Below are positions 23,338 through 31,498 of a stretch of DNA of 63,152 nt, one piece after another. The translations under genes and the position numbers were made by a program. The DNA comes from JBBQNJ01 sp038329845 (GTDB lineage: Bacteria > Planctomycetota > Phycisphaerae > Tepidisphaerales > Tepidisphaeraceae), in NCBI GenBank assembly GCA_038329845.1, contig JBBQNJ010000021.1, positions 1 to 63,152 on the forward strand. Direction: 5' to 3'. Below the pieces are notes generated by a model that was given only the letters and a program-made list of their open reading frames with translations, was not told where the DNA came from and ran no database searches. Every line of letters begins with the position of its first letter. Position 1 is the first letter of the stretch.

Positions 23338-26331
23338 ATGGACTTGGCCTTGGGACTCATTTTCGCCGCCGTCTTCGCGCCGGTGGTCGCCGGGGCGGCG
23401 ACGCTTCTGATCCCGCGAAGCTGGGTGTCTCTACGCGTCGGGTTAGCACTGCTCGGACCGCTGGGGGCGATCGGTCTGCTGGGGACCTATCTTCGGCGGT
23501 TCGGGCTGGAACACCCGGCGGTGTCGCTCGAGTGGATGCCGCAATTGCAGTTGAACCTGGGATTCCATGCCGACCGCCTGGGGATATTTTTCGCGTTACT
23601 GGTGTCGGGGATCGGGCTGCTGATCACGGCGTACGGGCGCGCGTATTTCGGCGCGAACGCCGATGATCTGTACCGTTTTTTCCCCAGCCTGCACCTGTTC
23701 ATGACGGCCATGCTGGGGATGGTGCTGGCCGATTCGATGCTGCTGATGCTGTGCTTCTGGGAACTCACCAGCATCAGCTCGTACCTGTTGATCGGCTGGG
23801 ACCGGGAAGATCCGCGTGCGGTGAAAAGCGCCATGCAGGCGTTCATCGTGACCGGCGCTGGTGGACTGGCGCTACTGGCAGGTCTGGTGGTGCTGGGGAC
23901 GGCGAGCGGCGCCTGGTCGTTCAGCGCGCTTGTCGAGCGGGGCATGGGCGGACTGAGCGCCGGGACGCTGGCCGCGGCGTTCGTGTTGATTTACATCGGC
24001 GCCGCGGCCAAGAGCGCCCAGTGGCCGCTGCATTCGTGGCTGCCCGCCGCCATGGCCGCCCCCACCCCGGTCAGCGCCTATCTCCACTCGGCCACCATGG
24101 TGAAGGCCGGGGTCTATCTCATGGGCCGACTGTGGCCGGTCATGGCCGCGGCGCTGCCGGGATTGTGGCCGGGGCTGATCATCGCCATCGGTTCGATCAC
24201 CATGGTGCTCGGCGCCTATGTAGCGCTTCGCCGCGATGAACTGAAACAGATTTTCGCCTACACCACGGTGAGCCAGCTTGGGCTGCTGATGACGATGTAC
24301 GGCCTGAGCGCGTTCCAGCACGATGGGTCGGCGAACATTTTGTGGGACCTGACGCAGATTCTGAATCACGCGCTGTACAAGGCGCCGTTGTTCATTCTCG
24401 CCGGGGCGATCGGGCATTCGCTGCACGCCAAGCGGCTGTCAGAACTGGGCGGGCTGTTGCGCCGGGGAGGAACGCCGGCGCTGCTGGGGATTCTGCTGCT
24501 GCTGGCGGCGTACGCGCTGGGGGCCGGGCCGCTGACGCTCAGTTTCACCGCCAAGGAACTGTTCCTTTACCAGGTGTGGCATGGACTTCAGGCATCGCCG
24601 TCGATTTGGATGGGCGGCGTGGCGGCCGCGGCGGTGGCCACGGGGATGTTCAACGTGGCGATCTTCGTGCGGATCGCGCAGGTCGTCCTCGCACGTAGCG
24701 CCGAGCCGATCGAAGAACCCGACCACCGGCCCCCCCATCGTTCGGCCTGGGGGCCGATTCTCTGGCTTCCCGCGGCGATCCTGTTGTTGGGCCAATACGG
24801 CTTCGGCCTGATCCCCGGTGCCTATGCCTGGACGATGGGGGGTTTGGAACGGCCCTCGAGTCTGAATCCGCCGTTCGACTCGGCGGGAAGTTTTCCCTTG
24901 ACCTGGGACGCGATCGGGCACCCCGGCGTACCGCTGTATCTGAGCGCCCTGGCCATCGGCCTGGGACTGTTGCTGGGATTCTCCCGGTGGGGGAAGCCCG
25001 TGATCGCCGACTGGCACGACCGGCTGTTTCCGGCGTTCTATGCGATGGTCGTCGGCGGCGGAGCTCGTGTGTTCGGGCTGTTTCAACCCGGATATCTCCC
25101 GACGTACGTGCTCTTCAGCGTCGTGGTGCTGATCGGTCTTCTCGCATGGAGCATGATCCGCCTGGGCGCCATCGGCGGATCGTTTTCGAATGAATCGCTG
25201 CTCAGCCGTGATCTGTTGGCCGGCTGGCTGTTGACGGGGCTGATGTGCCTGGCCGCGATCCTCATGACAATCGTGCGACTGCGGGTGGCGCGGGTGCTGC
25301 TGCTGGGCGTGGCCGGGGCGGCGGCGGCGGCAATCTTCTACCAGTACCAGGCGCCCGACCTCGCTTTGACCCAGATCAGCATCGAAGTGGTGTCGTTGAT
25401 TCTCTTCCTGCTGGTGCTGGCGCTGCTGCCGGAGCAGCCCGATCGCAGGCGCAGCAACGTCGCGGGCCGGCTGATGATCTCGAGCGCCGCCGCCGCGATC
25501 ATCTTTTTGCTGACCCTGGGCGCTTCGCAAAACCCGGGGATCGGACGACTGGGGGAGTATTTCCTGCGCAACGCCTACCACGGCCGCGACAGTCTGAATG
25601 TTCCGATGTCGCAACGGACCGGCGGGCTGGTCGATCGCGGGGCCGATCATCCGTTCAGTTTCGGGACCCACCCCCAGCCGCTTCGCCCGGCGGATCCCGA
25701 CGCCACGGCCCAGCTCCACAAAGGCGGCGGCGGCGGGAACGTCGTCAACGTGATCCTAGTCGATTTCCGCGCCCTGGACACGCTGGGGGAAATTACCGTG
25801 CTGGCCCTGGCGGCGCTGGGCGTCTGGACCCTGCTCCGCGGGCAAAAGCCCCGGCACGGCGAAGGCGATGGTGAACTGACAGGCTTGTTCTCAACCGTCA
25901 TCCTCCGCCAGGCGTCGCTGCTGATCGTCCCGCTGGCGATGCTGCTGGCCGCGTTCATCTTCATCCGCGGACACCAGTTTCCCGGCGGGGGATTCATCGG
26001 CGGGCTGGTCGCGGCGGTGGGGCTGATCCTCTACCGCATGAGCTACGGCGCCGACGCCTTGCGCCGAGTGCTGGGGACGCGCGAGCGAACGTTGATCGCC
26101 GCCGGATTGCTGATCGCCGTCGCCACCGGCGCTGGGGCGATGTTTTTCGGGTTGCCGTTTCTGACGAGCAACAACGGGTACCTGCCGCTGCCGGGCAACG
26201 AACGTTATCACTGGGCGACGGTGCTGGCGTTTGACGTGGGGGTATTTCTTGTCGTGATTGGGGTCACGGTGGGGATGATCGAAGCGCTGTTTCGCCAATG
26301 GGACCGGGCGGAAGTGAAAGGACCGGCATGA
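23338..26331 (+). CDS. mrpA: Mrp antiporter subunit A fused to subunit B
   Basis: Largest subunit of the multi-protein Na+(K+)/H+ antiporter, related to NuoL of complex I. 997 residues with many membrane helices. The NuoL-like core includes WELTSISSYLLIGWDRED, HSWLPAAMAAPTPVSAYLHSATMVKAG and LKQIFAYTTVSQLG, with the conserved Lys and His of the proton path. The last 170 residues (LLIVPLAMLLAAFIFIRGHQFPGGGF onward) are MrpB. The A/B fusion is the group-2 arrangement known from Pseudomonas and Sinorhizobium. ATG 23338 is preferred over an upstream start inside the 17-bp repeats. mrpC overlaps it by ATGA. Confidence 0.93.
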   Translation: MDLALGLIFAAVFAPVVAGAATLLIPRSWVSLRVGLALLGPLGAIGLLGTYLRRFGLEHPAVSLEWMPQLQLNLGFHADRLGIFFALLVSGIGLLITAYGRAYFGANADDLYRFFPSLHLFMTAMLGMVLADSMLLMLCFWELTSISSYLLIGWDREDPRAVKSAMQAFIVTGAGGLALLAGLVVLGTASGAWSFSALVERGMGGLSAGTLAAAFVLIYIGAAAKSAQWPLHSWLPAAMAAPTPVSAYLHSATMVKAGVYLMGRLWPVMAAALPGLWPGLIIAIGSITMVLGAYVALRRDELKQIFAYTTVSQLGLLMTMYGLSAFQHDGSANILWDLTQILNHALYKAPLFILAGAIGHSLHAKRLSELGGLLRRGGTPALLGILLLLAAYALGAGPLTLSFTAKELFLYQVWHGLQASPSIWMGGVAAAAVATGMFNVAIFVRIAQVVLARSAEPIEEPDHRPPHRSAWGPILWLPAAILLLGQYGFGLIPGAYAWTMGGLERPSSLNPPFDSAGSFPLTWDAIGHPGVPLYLSALAIGLGLLLGFSRWGKPVIADWHDRLFPAFYAMVVGGGARVFGLFQPGYLPTYVLFSVVVLIGLLAWSMIRLGAIGGSFSNESLLSRDLLAGWLLTGLMCLAAILMTIVRLRVARVLLLGVAGAAAAAIFYQYQAPDLALTQISIEVVSLILFLLVLALLPEQPDRRRSNVAGRLMISSAAAAIIFLLTLGASQNPGIGRLGEYFLRNAYHGRDSLNVPMSQRTGGLVDRGADHPFSFGTHPQPLRPADPDATAQLHKGGGGGNVVNVILVDFRALDTLGEITVLALAALGVWTLLRGQKPRHGEGDGELTGLFSTVILRQASLLIVPLAMLLAAFIFIRGHQFPGGGFIGGLVAAVGLILYRMSYGADALRRVLGTRERTLIAAGLLIAVATGAGAMFFGLPFLTSNNGYLPLPGNERYHWATVLAFDVGVFLVVIGVTVGMIEALFRQWDRAEVKGPA

Positions 26332-26717
26332 GCCTGCTGATGTCCATTACCGTCGCAGTATTGTTCGGGGCGGGGATTTTCCTGCTCAGCGGGCGCGATC
26401 TCAAGGGCGTGGTGATGGGCGTATTTCTGCTCGGTCATGCCGCCAACCTGGCGATCGTCACCACCGGCGGCTCGCCGATCGGGCGAACTCCGGCGATTCT
26501 TCCCGAGTACGGGCTTCTCAGCGGCGACGAGGCCGACCCATTGCCGCAGGCGCTGGTGCTTACCGCGATCGTCATCGGCTTCGCCATGCAAGCGTTCTTG
26601 TTGACGGTGTTGGTGGTGACCTGGCGCCGGGCCGGGTCGATCCGCGTCGATGTGCTGCGCGACATGCCGAAAGACGAGTACGGACCGCTAGAGTCCGAGC
26701 GACGGGGGGCGTCATGA
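26328..26717 (+). CDS. mrpC: Mrp antiporter subunit C (NuoK-like)
   Basis: 129 residues with three membrane helices. VVMGVFLLGHAANLAIVTTG and LPQALVLTAIVIGFAMQAFLL carry the conserved Gly/His and the PQALVLTAIVI signature shared with NuoK. It starts inside the last codons of mrpA (ATGA at 26328-26331) and in turn overlaps mrpD, so translation is probably coupled through the operon. The C-terminal 30 residues are charged and cytoplasmic. Confidence 0.92.
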   Translation: MSLLMSITVAVLFGAGIFLLSGRDLKGVVMGVFLLGHAANLAIVTTGGSPIGRTPAILPEYGLLSGDEADPLPQALVLTAIVIGFAMQAFLLTVLVVTWRRAGSIRVDVLRDMPKDEYGPLESERRGAS

Positions 26718-28306
26718 TCTGGCCCCATGGGATCGTGCTGTTCGTGATCGTGCCCCTGCTCGCCGGCGCGATCAACGTGGCGCTGCATTCGTTCCCGCGC
26801 CTCCAGCGCTGGGTGGTCGTGGTGGCACTGGTCGTGAATCTCGTTCTCGCCGTCGCCACGCTGGGCGAGGTCTATCGAGGCGAGTCGAATCCGGGCGCGG
26901 TGCTGGTCAGCCAGATGGGCAACTGGCCAGCGCCGTTCGGGATCACGCTGGTGGTCGATGCGCTGTCGGCGGTGATGCTGTGCGTCAGCGCCGCCGTGAC
27001 GCTGGGGGTGTACCTCTACGCCCTGTCCCAACTCGAGCGCCGATTCGCCGGGGGGTATTTTCACGCCGTCTACCCCATGCTGTTGCTCGGGGTGAACTTC
27101 TCTTTCATCACCGGCGACCTGTTCAACCTATTCGTGGCGTTCGAGGTGATGCTGATGGCGTCGTACGTGCTGCTGTGCGCCGGGACGACCCGCCCGCAGT
27201 TGCGTCAAGCCTACAAGTACATCATCCTCAACGTCGTCGCCAGCACGCTGTTCGTGATGGCCTGCGGCTTTATCTACGGCCACCTGGGCACGCTTAATCT
27301 GGCCGACCTCGCCCGGCTCGCCGCTGCCGGTCAGATCCCCCGCACCGCCGTGCCCGCCATCCTGCTACTGCTGGTGGTTTTCGCGTCGAAGACGGCGGCG
27401 TTCCCCGTGTGGTACTGGCTGCCCGACAGCTATCCGACGATGCCCCCGGCGATCGGCGGACTGTTCAGCGGCCTGCTGACCAAGGTCGGGGTCTACGCGC
27501 TGATCCGGGTCTTTTTGATGGTCTTCGGGGCGGATCCCGATATCCGCTTCATCGCCTTGACGTCGCTGCTGGTGAGTTCCGCCGGGACCATGTTCATCGG
27601 CGTACTCGGCGCCGTCTCCAGCCATGGGGTGCGCCGGATTCTGTCGATCCACGTGATCAGCCAGGTGGGCTACATGATTCTCGGCGTCGGGCTGGGGACC
27701 GAGCTGGCTCTGGCCGCGACGGTGCTGTACATGATCCAGCACATGATCGTCAAGACGACGCTTTTCCTCTGCTGCGGCATGATGGAAAAATACGCCGGCG
27801 GCGACGAGCTGGGCCAACTCGGAGGACTGCTGCGGCGCGATGGCTGGCTGGCGGCGATGTTTCTCATCGCGGCGCTGAGCCTGGCGGGATTGCCGCCCTT
27901 GAGCGGATTTTTCGGTAAATTCCTGCTGCTGATCGAGAGCCTTCGCCTGGTGCCATCGGCTGCCGGATACGCTCTGGCGACCGTGGCGCTTCTGACCAGC
28001 TTATTGACGTTGTTGTCGATGGTGAAGATCTGGAGTTTCGCATTCTGGTCGCCGGCGCCGGCGCGGGTTGCGACGGCTTTGGTTCCTCAGCGGCGCGGCG
28101 CGGCGATGGCGGCGATCGGCGTCATGGTGGCGCTGGCGCTGTCGGTCGGGCTGGGCGCCGGGGCCTACTTGAAAGTCGCCACCGTCGCGGCCCGGGGGAT
28201 CCTCGACAGCGGCGACTATATCCGCGCCGTACTGGGCGAGTCATCGCTGATCGGATCAGCGCCGCTTGCCCGGGCGAACAACGCCGGGGAGGGGGAGGTC
28301 GAATGA
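26714..28306 (+). CDS. mrpD: Mrp antiporter subunit D (NuoM/N-like)
   Basis: 530 residues with about fourteen hydrophobic segments, homologous to the antiporter-like subunits of complex I. Key segments are LFNLFVAFEVMLMASYVLL with the essential Glu, KTAAFPVWYWLPDSYPTMP with the Lys of the second proton half-channel, and LSIHVISQVGYMILG. It works with MrpA in ion translocation. The gene overlaps mrpC and mrpE by four bases on each side, with no internal promoter visible. Confidence 0.94.
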   Translation: MIWPHGIVLFVIVPLLAGAINVALHSFPRLQRWVVVVALVVNLVLAVATLGEVYRGESNPGAVLVSQMGNWPAPFGITLVVDALSAVMLCVSAAVTLGVYLYALSQLERRFAGGYFHAVYPMLLLGVNFSFITGDLFNLFVAFEVMLMASYVLLCAGTTRPQLRQAYKYIILNVVASTLFVMACGFIYGHLGTLNLADLARLAAAGQIPRTAVPAILLLLVVFASKTAAFPVWYWLPDSYPTMPPAIGGLFSGLLTKVGVYALIRVFLMVFGADPDIRFIALTSLLVSSAGTMFIGVLGAVSSHGVRRILSIHVISQVGYMILGVGLGTELALAATVLYMIQHMIVKTTLFLCCGMMEKYAGGDELGQLGGLLRRDGWLAAMFLIAALSLAGLPPLSGFFGKFLLLIESLRLVPSAAGYALATVALLTSLLTLLSMVKIWSFAFWSPAPARVATALVPQRRGAAMAAIGVMVALALSVGLGAGAYLKVATVAARGILDSGDYIRAVLGESSLIGSAPLARANNAGEGEVE

Positions 28307-28776
28307 GGCTTTTTCTGCTCAATCTCCTGCTGGCGGTGCTGTGGACGATGATGTGGGGGTCGTTCTCGGGCTACATGCTGCTGAGCGGATTGCTCGTGGG
28401 GTATCTGCTGCTGGGGCTTCTGGGGCGCTCGACCGGCTCGAGCGGCTATGGAACTCGGCTGTGGCGGATCGTCGCCTTCGCCGGCTATTTCGTTCGGATT
28501 CTGATTCTCGCCAACTGGCAGGTGGCGCGGGTGGTGACGGCCTGGCGGCCATCGCTGCATCCGCGAGTGCTGCGCTATCCGGTGGAAGGTCTTTCGCCGG
28601 TGCGGCTGACGGTGCTGGCCAACGCGATCACCCTCACACCCGGCACCGTCGCCATGGACGTTTCGGCTGATGGGCGGTGGCTGTACGTTCACTGCCTGAA
28701 CGCGCCCGATCGGGGGGCGATGATCCGCGAGTTGGACGAGCTGCGCGATCGATTGATGCGGGGGGTCTTCACATGA
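28303..28776 (+). CDS. mrpE: Mrp antiporter subunit E
   Basis: 157 residues: two N-terminal membrane helices (LLNLLLAVLWTMMWGSFSGYMLLSG region), a third (RIVAFAGYFVRILILANWQVAR), and a soluble C-terminal domain with LANAITLTPGTVAMDVSADGRWLYVHCL. The ITLTPGT and LYVHCL segments are the MrpE signature. It supports complex assembly and is less conserved than A and D. It overlaps mrpD and mrpF by ATGA junctions. Confidence 0.92.
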   Translation: MRLFLLNLLLAVLWTMMWGSFSGYMLLSGLLVGYLLLGLLGRSTGSSGYGTRLWRIVAFAGYFVRILILANWQVARVVTAWRPSLHPRVLRYPVEGLSPVRLTVLANAITLTPGTVAMDVSADGRWLYVHCLNAPDRGAMIRELDELRDRLMRGVFT

Positions 28777-29126
28777 ATGGATTATCCCAGCCGCAATGGG
28801 GTCCGGAACTGGTTCTGTGGTGCGCCGATATCGGATTGGTCGTGGTGATCGCCGGAATGGTCCTGTGTGTGGGCAGGATCCTTCGCGGCCCGCACGTGGC
28901 CGATCGGGCGTTGGCCGCCGACACGCTCAGCGTCCACCTGGTCGGATTGGTTACGCTGTTTTCATTGCGGGCCCGTTCGGCATTGCTCTTCGATGGAGTG
29001 ATGATTCTGGCGCTGCTGGGGTTCACCGGCACGGTCGCCGCCGCCATGTATATCGCCCGCCCGCATCTGCTGCGCGGGCGAACGCCCACGGAAAATAAGA
29101 TCCCGCCCGCGGAGAATAACTCATGA
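28773..29126 (+). CDS. mrpF: Mrp antiporter subunit F
   Basis: 117 residues, three hydrophobic helices. The motif RILRGPHVADRALAADTLS with its conserved Arg-Gly-Pro and Asp-Arg residues, and FDGVMILALLGFTGTVAAA, identify MrpF, the subunit tied to cholate efflux in Bacillus. The start at ATG 28773 overlaps the mrpE stop and the end overlaps mrpG. The short hydrophilic tail is not conserved. Confidence 0.92.
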   Translation: MNGLSQPQWGPELVLWCADIGLVVVIAGMVLCVGRILRGPHVADRALAADTLSVHLVGLVTLFSLRARSALLFDGVMILALLGFTGTVAAAMYIARPHLLRGRTPTENKIPPAENNS

Positions 29127-29590
29127 TGGTGACGCTGATCAGCCTGGCGACGGTGGCGACGATGATCCTGGGCCTGGGGTTTTTGTTTATCGGGGCCTTG
29201 GGCCTGTGGCGATTGCCCGATCTGTACAACCGCATGCACGCGGCCAGCAAGTGCATGACCCTGGGTGTCAGCGGGCTGCTGCTGGCGACGGTGATTCACC
29301 TCTCCAGCTCGCACCTTCGCCCGCAACCGCTCGAAGAGGCGCCGGCCGCCGCCGAGGAGGAAGTCGCCTACGCCGGCACGACCCCGATGGCCGCGGTGGT
29401 CACCAAGGGAATCCTGCTGATCCTTTTCCAGTTTGTCGCCGCCCCAGTGGGAGCCCACTTGCTGGCGCGGGCCGCTTATCTCGACGGGGTGAAAATGTGC
29501 GAGGGAACGATTTCCGACGAACTGGCCGAAGACGCACCGGGGCAAGACGCGCCGCCGAGAGACGCGCCGGGGCAAGACGCGCCGCAATGA
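29123..29590 (+). CDS. mrpG: Mrp antiporter subunit G
   Basis: 155 residues. FLFIGALGLWRLPDLYNRMHAASKCMTLGVSG is the MrpG signature, followed by an insert with acidic and Ala-rich residues (EEAPAAAEEEVAYAG), a third helix and HLLARAAYLDGVK. The tail EDAPGQDAPPRDAPGQDAPQ is encoded by a GC-rich repeat that runs past the stop codon to about 29620, so the C-terminus has probably been changed by repeat growth. It closes the mrp operon; the metal ABC operon faces it 71 bp away. Confidence 0.9.
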   Translation: MMVTLISLATVATMILGLGFLFIGALGLWRLPDLYNRMHAASKCMTLGVSGLLLATVIHLSSSHLRPQPLEEAPAAAEEEVAYAGTTPMAAVVTKGILLILFQFVAAPVGAHLLARAAYLDGVKMCEGTISDELAEDAPGQDAPPRDAPGQDAPQ

Positions 29591-29661
29591 GACGCGCCGC
29601 AGCGAGACGCGCCCCGCATGAGATGCTGCGGCTGAAGTCGTCCCGGCGCGAGTGCCCCGGA

Positions 29662-30582
29662 TCATTCCCCGCCGATCCAGCGAAGCCGCCCGATCCCGTA
29701 TGCCAGCAGGAACTGCGCGAACAGCATCAACACGATCGACGGCCCGGCCGGAAGAAATGACCAGCGGTGGTTGACGGCCAGGCCCGCCATCGCTCCCAGC
29801 ACACCGCAGACCATCGCCGCGATCACCACGCTTCGCAGCCGCTGCGCCAGCATCCGCGCCGTCACCGCGGGAAGGACCAGCATCGCTGTGACGAGCACCC
29901 CGCCGGCGATCCGCACCCCCAGAATGATCACCAGCGCGATGAGGATCATCAGCAGATAATGGATGAACGCGGCGGGAATTCCCGAGACCTCGGCGAGTTC
30001 CGGATCGAAGCAGTAGGCCAGGATTTCCTTGCTCAGGGCCACGACGACCAGGACCACGGCGATGGAGATCATCACCGTCACCAGGGCATATCCGGCGGAG
30101 ATGCCTCGCAACTGTCCGAAGAGATAAGTCTCCCAGTCCGGCGGATAGCTGGGATTGAAATGGCGGTAGACCTCGCGGGCCACGAAACCCCACGCGAGCG
30201 ACGCGACCAGGAAAATCCCGATCGCGGCATCCGAATTCACCCGCCCGCTGCGCTCCAGCCACCCGACCGCCACGGCCATCGACAGGCAGAAGACGACCAC
30301 CGTGATGTAGACCAGCCACGAGACCTGCGCCAGGGACGGGAAGAAAACCACCAGCATCCACGCCGTCCCCGCCCCGCCGAACCCCGCATGGGCGATCCCT
30401 TCGCCCACGAATGCCCAGCGACGGGCGACCACCACCAGCCCGAGCAGGGCGCAGGCCATCGACAGCGTCGCGGCCGACACCACGGCCGACGATGCCGAGG
30501 CGATCAGGCAAAGAGGCTGGATCGGTTCGACGATCAACCCGGCGCCTCCGTCGAGGGTCTGCCCGCCGATTGCGTCAACCAT
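29662..30582 (-). CDS. Metal-type ABC transporter permease (ZnuB/MntB family)
   Basis: 306 residues with about eight hydrophobic segments. VVARRWAFVGEGIAHAGFGG carries the GExxxHxxxxG-like loop of the ABC-3 permease family, and VRIAGGVLVTAMLVLPAVTARML is its second conserved block. Family members import Zn2+, Mn2+ or Fe2+; the ion cannot be decided from the permease. The start overlaps the ATPase gene by 49 bases, an unusually long overlap, so a later non-ATG start is possible. No periplasmic binding protein gene is present in the window. Confidence 0.88.
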   Translation of the reverse strand: MVDAIGGQTLDGGAGLIVEPIQPLCLIASASSAVVSAATLSMACALLGLVVVARRWAFVGEGIAHAGFGGAGTAWMLVVFFPSLAQVSWLVYITVVVFCLSMAVAVGWLERSGRVNSDAAIGIFLVASLAWGFVAREVYRHFNPSYPPDWETYLFGQLRGISAGYALVTVMISIAVVLVVVALSKEILAYCFDPELAEVSGIPAAFIHYLLMILIALVIILGVRIAGGVLVTAMLVLPAVTARMLAQRLRSVVIAAMVCGVLGAMAGLAVNHRWSFLPAGPSIVLMLFAQFLLAYGIGRLRWIGGE

Positions 30583-31325
30583 GGCTGCATCGCCTCGAGG
30601 TCGCAGGCGAACGTGCGATGGATCACCTCGGCCGGGACATGCCCGGGGATATCGTGGTAATGCAGCGTGAGATTCAAACAGGCGATCCGGTCGGCGATCG
30701 CCGAAACCGTGCGCAGGTCATGGCTGACCAGCACCAGCGTCAGGTTCAATAACTGCTTGAGATCGTTTAGAAACTCAACGAATCGGACCTGTCCGGCCGC
30801 GTCGATGCCGGTGGTCGGCTCGTCCAGCAGCAGGATTTTCGGCTGCGCCGCCAAAGCGCGGCAGATCAGCACCCGCTGCAACTGTCCGCCCGACAACTCG
30901 GCCACCGGCTGATCGGCGAATTCCTCGGCACCGGTTCGGCGCATCAGGGCGTCTGCAAAGGCGCGGTCGGCGGCCTCAACGCGGTGCAGCAGCCCGGTCT
31001 TGCCCGCCAATCCGAGATGCACCACCTGCCGCGCCGTCAGAGGCAGATCACGGCTGATCCGCGGATTCTGAGGTAGATATCCCATCAGATCCCCCCGCCG
31101 CCGCGCCTGCCGCGGGGAAAGTCCGGCGATGCGGATTCTCCCTCGCGTCGGCGACAACAACCCCAGCAGCAATCGCAGAAGGGTGCTTTTCCCTCCGCCG
31201 TTGGGCCCGATGATCCCCAGCGCCGTCCCCGCACGCACGGGCAGGTCGATTCCTTTCAGCACCGCCTGCCGCCCGTAGGCGAAATCCAGCTCCGCGATGT
31301 CGATGATCGGATCGTTCTCCGCCAT
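30534..31325 (-). CDS. Metal-type ABC transporter ATP-binding protein (ZnuC/MntA family)
   Basis: 263 residues from ATG 31325. Walker A is GPNGGGKST, the Q-loop lies in MGYLPQNPRI, the signature is LSGGQLQRVLICRAL, Walker B is ILLLDEPTTGID and the switch His is in LVLVSHDLRTV. The overall order and the YLPQ segment match the zinc/manganese importer ATPases. It energises the permease encoded just downstream. A palindrome 39 bp upstream of the start may be a metal-sensor site. Confidence 0.92.
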   Translation of the reverse strand: MAENDPIIDIAELDFAYGRQAVLKGIDLPVRAGTALGIIGPNGGGKSTLLRLLLGLLSPTRGRIRIAGLSPRQARRRGDLMGYLPQNPRISRDLPLTARQVVHLGLAGKTGLLHRVEAADRAFADALMRRTGAEEFADQPVAELSGGQLQRVLICRALAAQPKILLLDEPTTGIDAAGQVRFVEFLNDLKQLLNLTLVLVSHDLRTVSAIADRIACLNLTLHYHDIPGHVPAEVIHRTFACDLEAMQPWLTQSAGRPSTEAPG

Positions 31326-31363
31326 ATTGGATTCGCCCAGTCTATTGTCCCCCCCGCCCTTCC

Positions 31364-31378
31364 TGCAACTTCCTTGCA
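31364..31378 (-). promoter_or_regulatory. Palindrome upstream of the metal ABC operon
   Basis: tgcaa-cttcc-ttgca is an exact dyad with five-base arms and lies 39 bp before the ATPase start codon. Its place suggests an operator for a Fur/Zur or MntR type regulator, but it is shorter than classical boxes and could be chance. Confidence 0.3.
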
Positions 31379-31409
31379 TTGACCGCTTCTTTTGCTCACC
31401 CACTTTCGT

Positions 31410-31429
31410 AAAGGGGACGTGATTTTTTG
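31410..31429. repeat. Copy of the ggggacg(c/t)gattttttt repeat
   Basis: aaaggggacgtgattttttg closely matches the inverted arm at 12618-12637 (aaaggggacgcgattctttt). It stands alone in the 173-bp gap between the metal ABC start and the 961-aa gene. No hairpin partner was found next to it. Confidence 0.5.
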
Positions 31430-31498
31430 TCTCGTGCTTACGAAAGGAAACGCACTTGCCTGATTTCGCCGCAGGCGAGCGGAATAAGCAGGCTGAGA

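Noticed and set aside
28769..30511. 580-codon minus-strand frame spanning mrpF, mrpG and the permease
   Set aside because: It overlaps three well-supported genes in another frame and shows Arg/Gly/Ala-rich sequence with tandem junk repeats.
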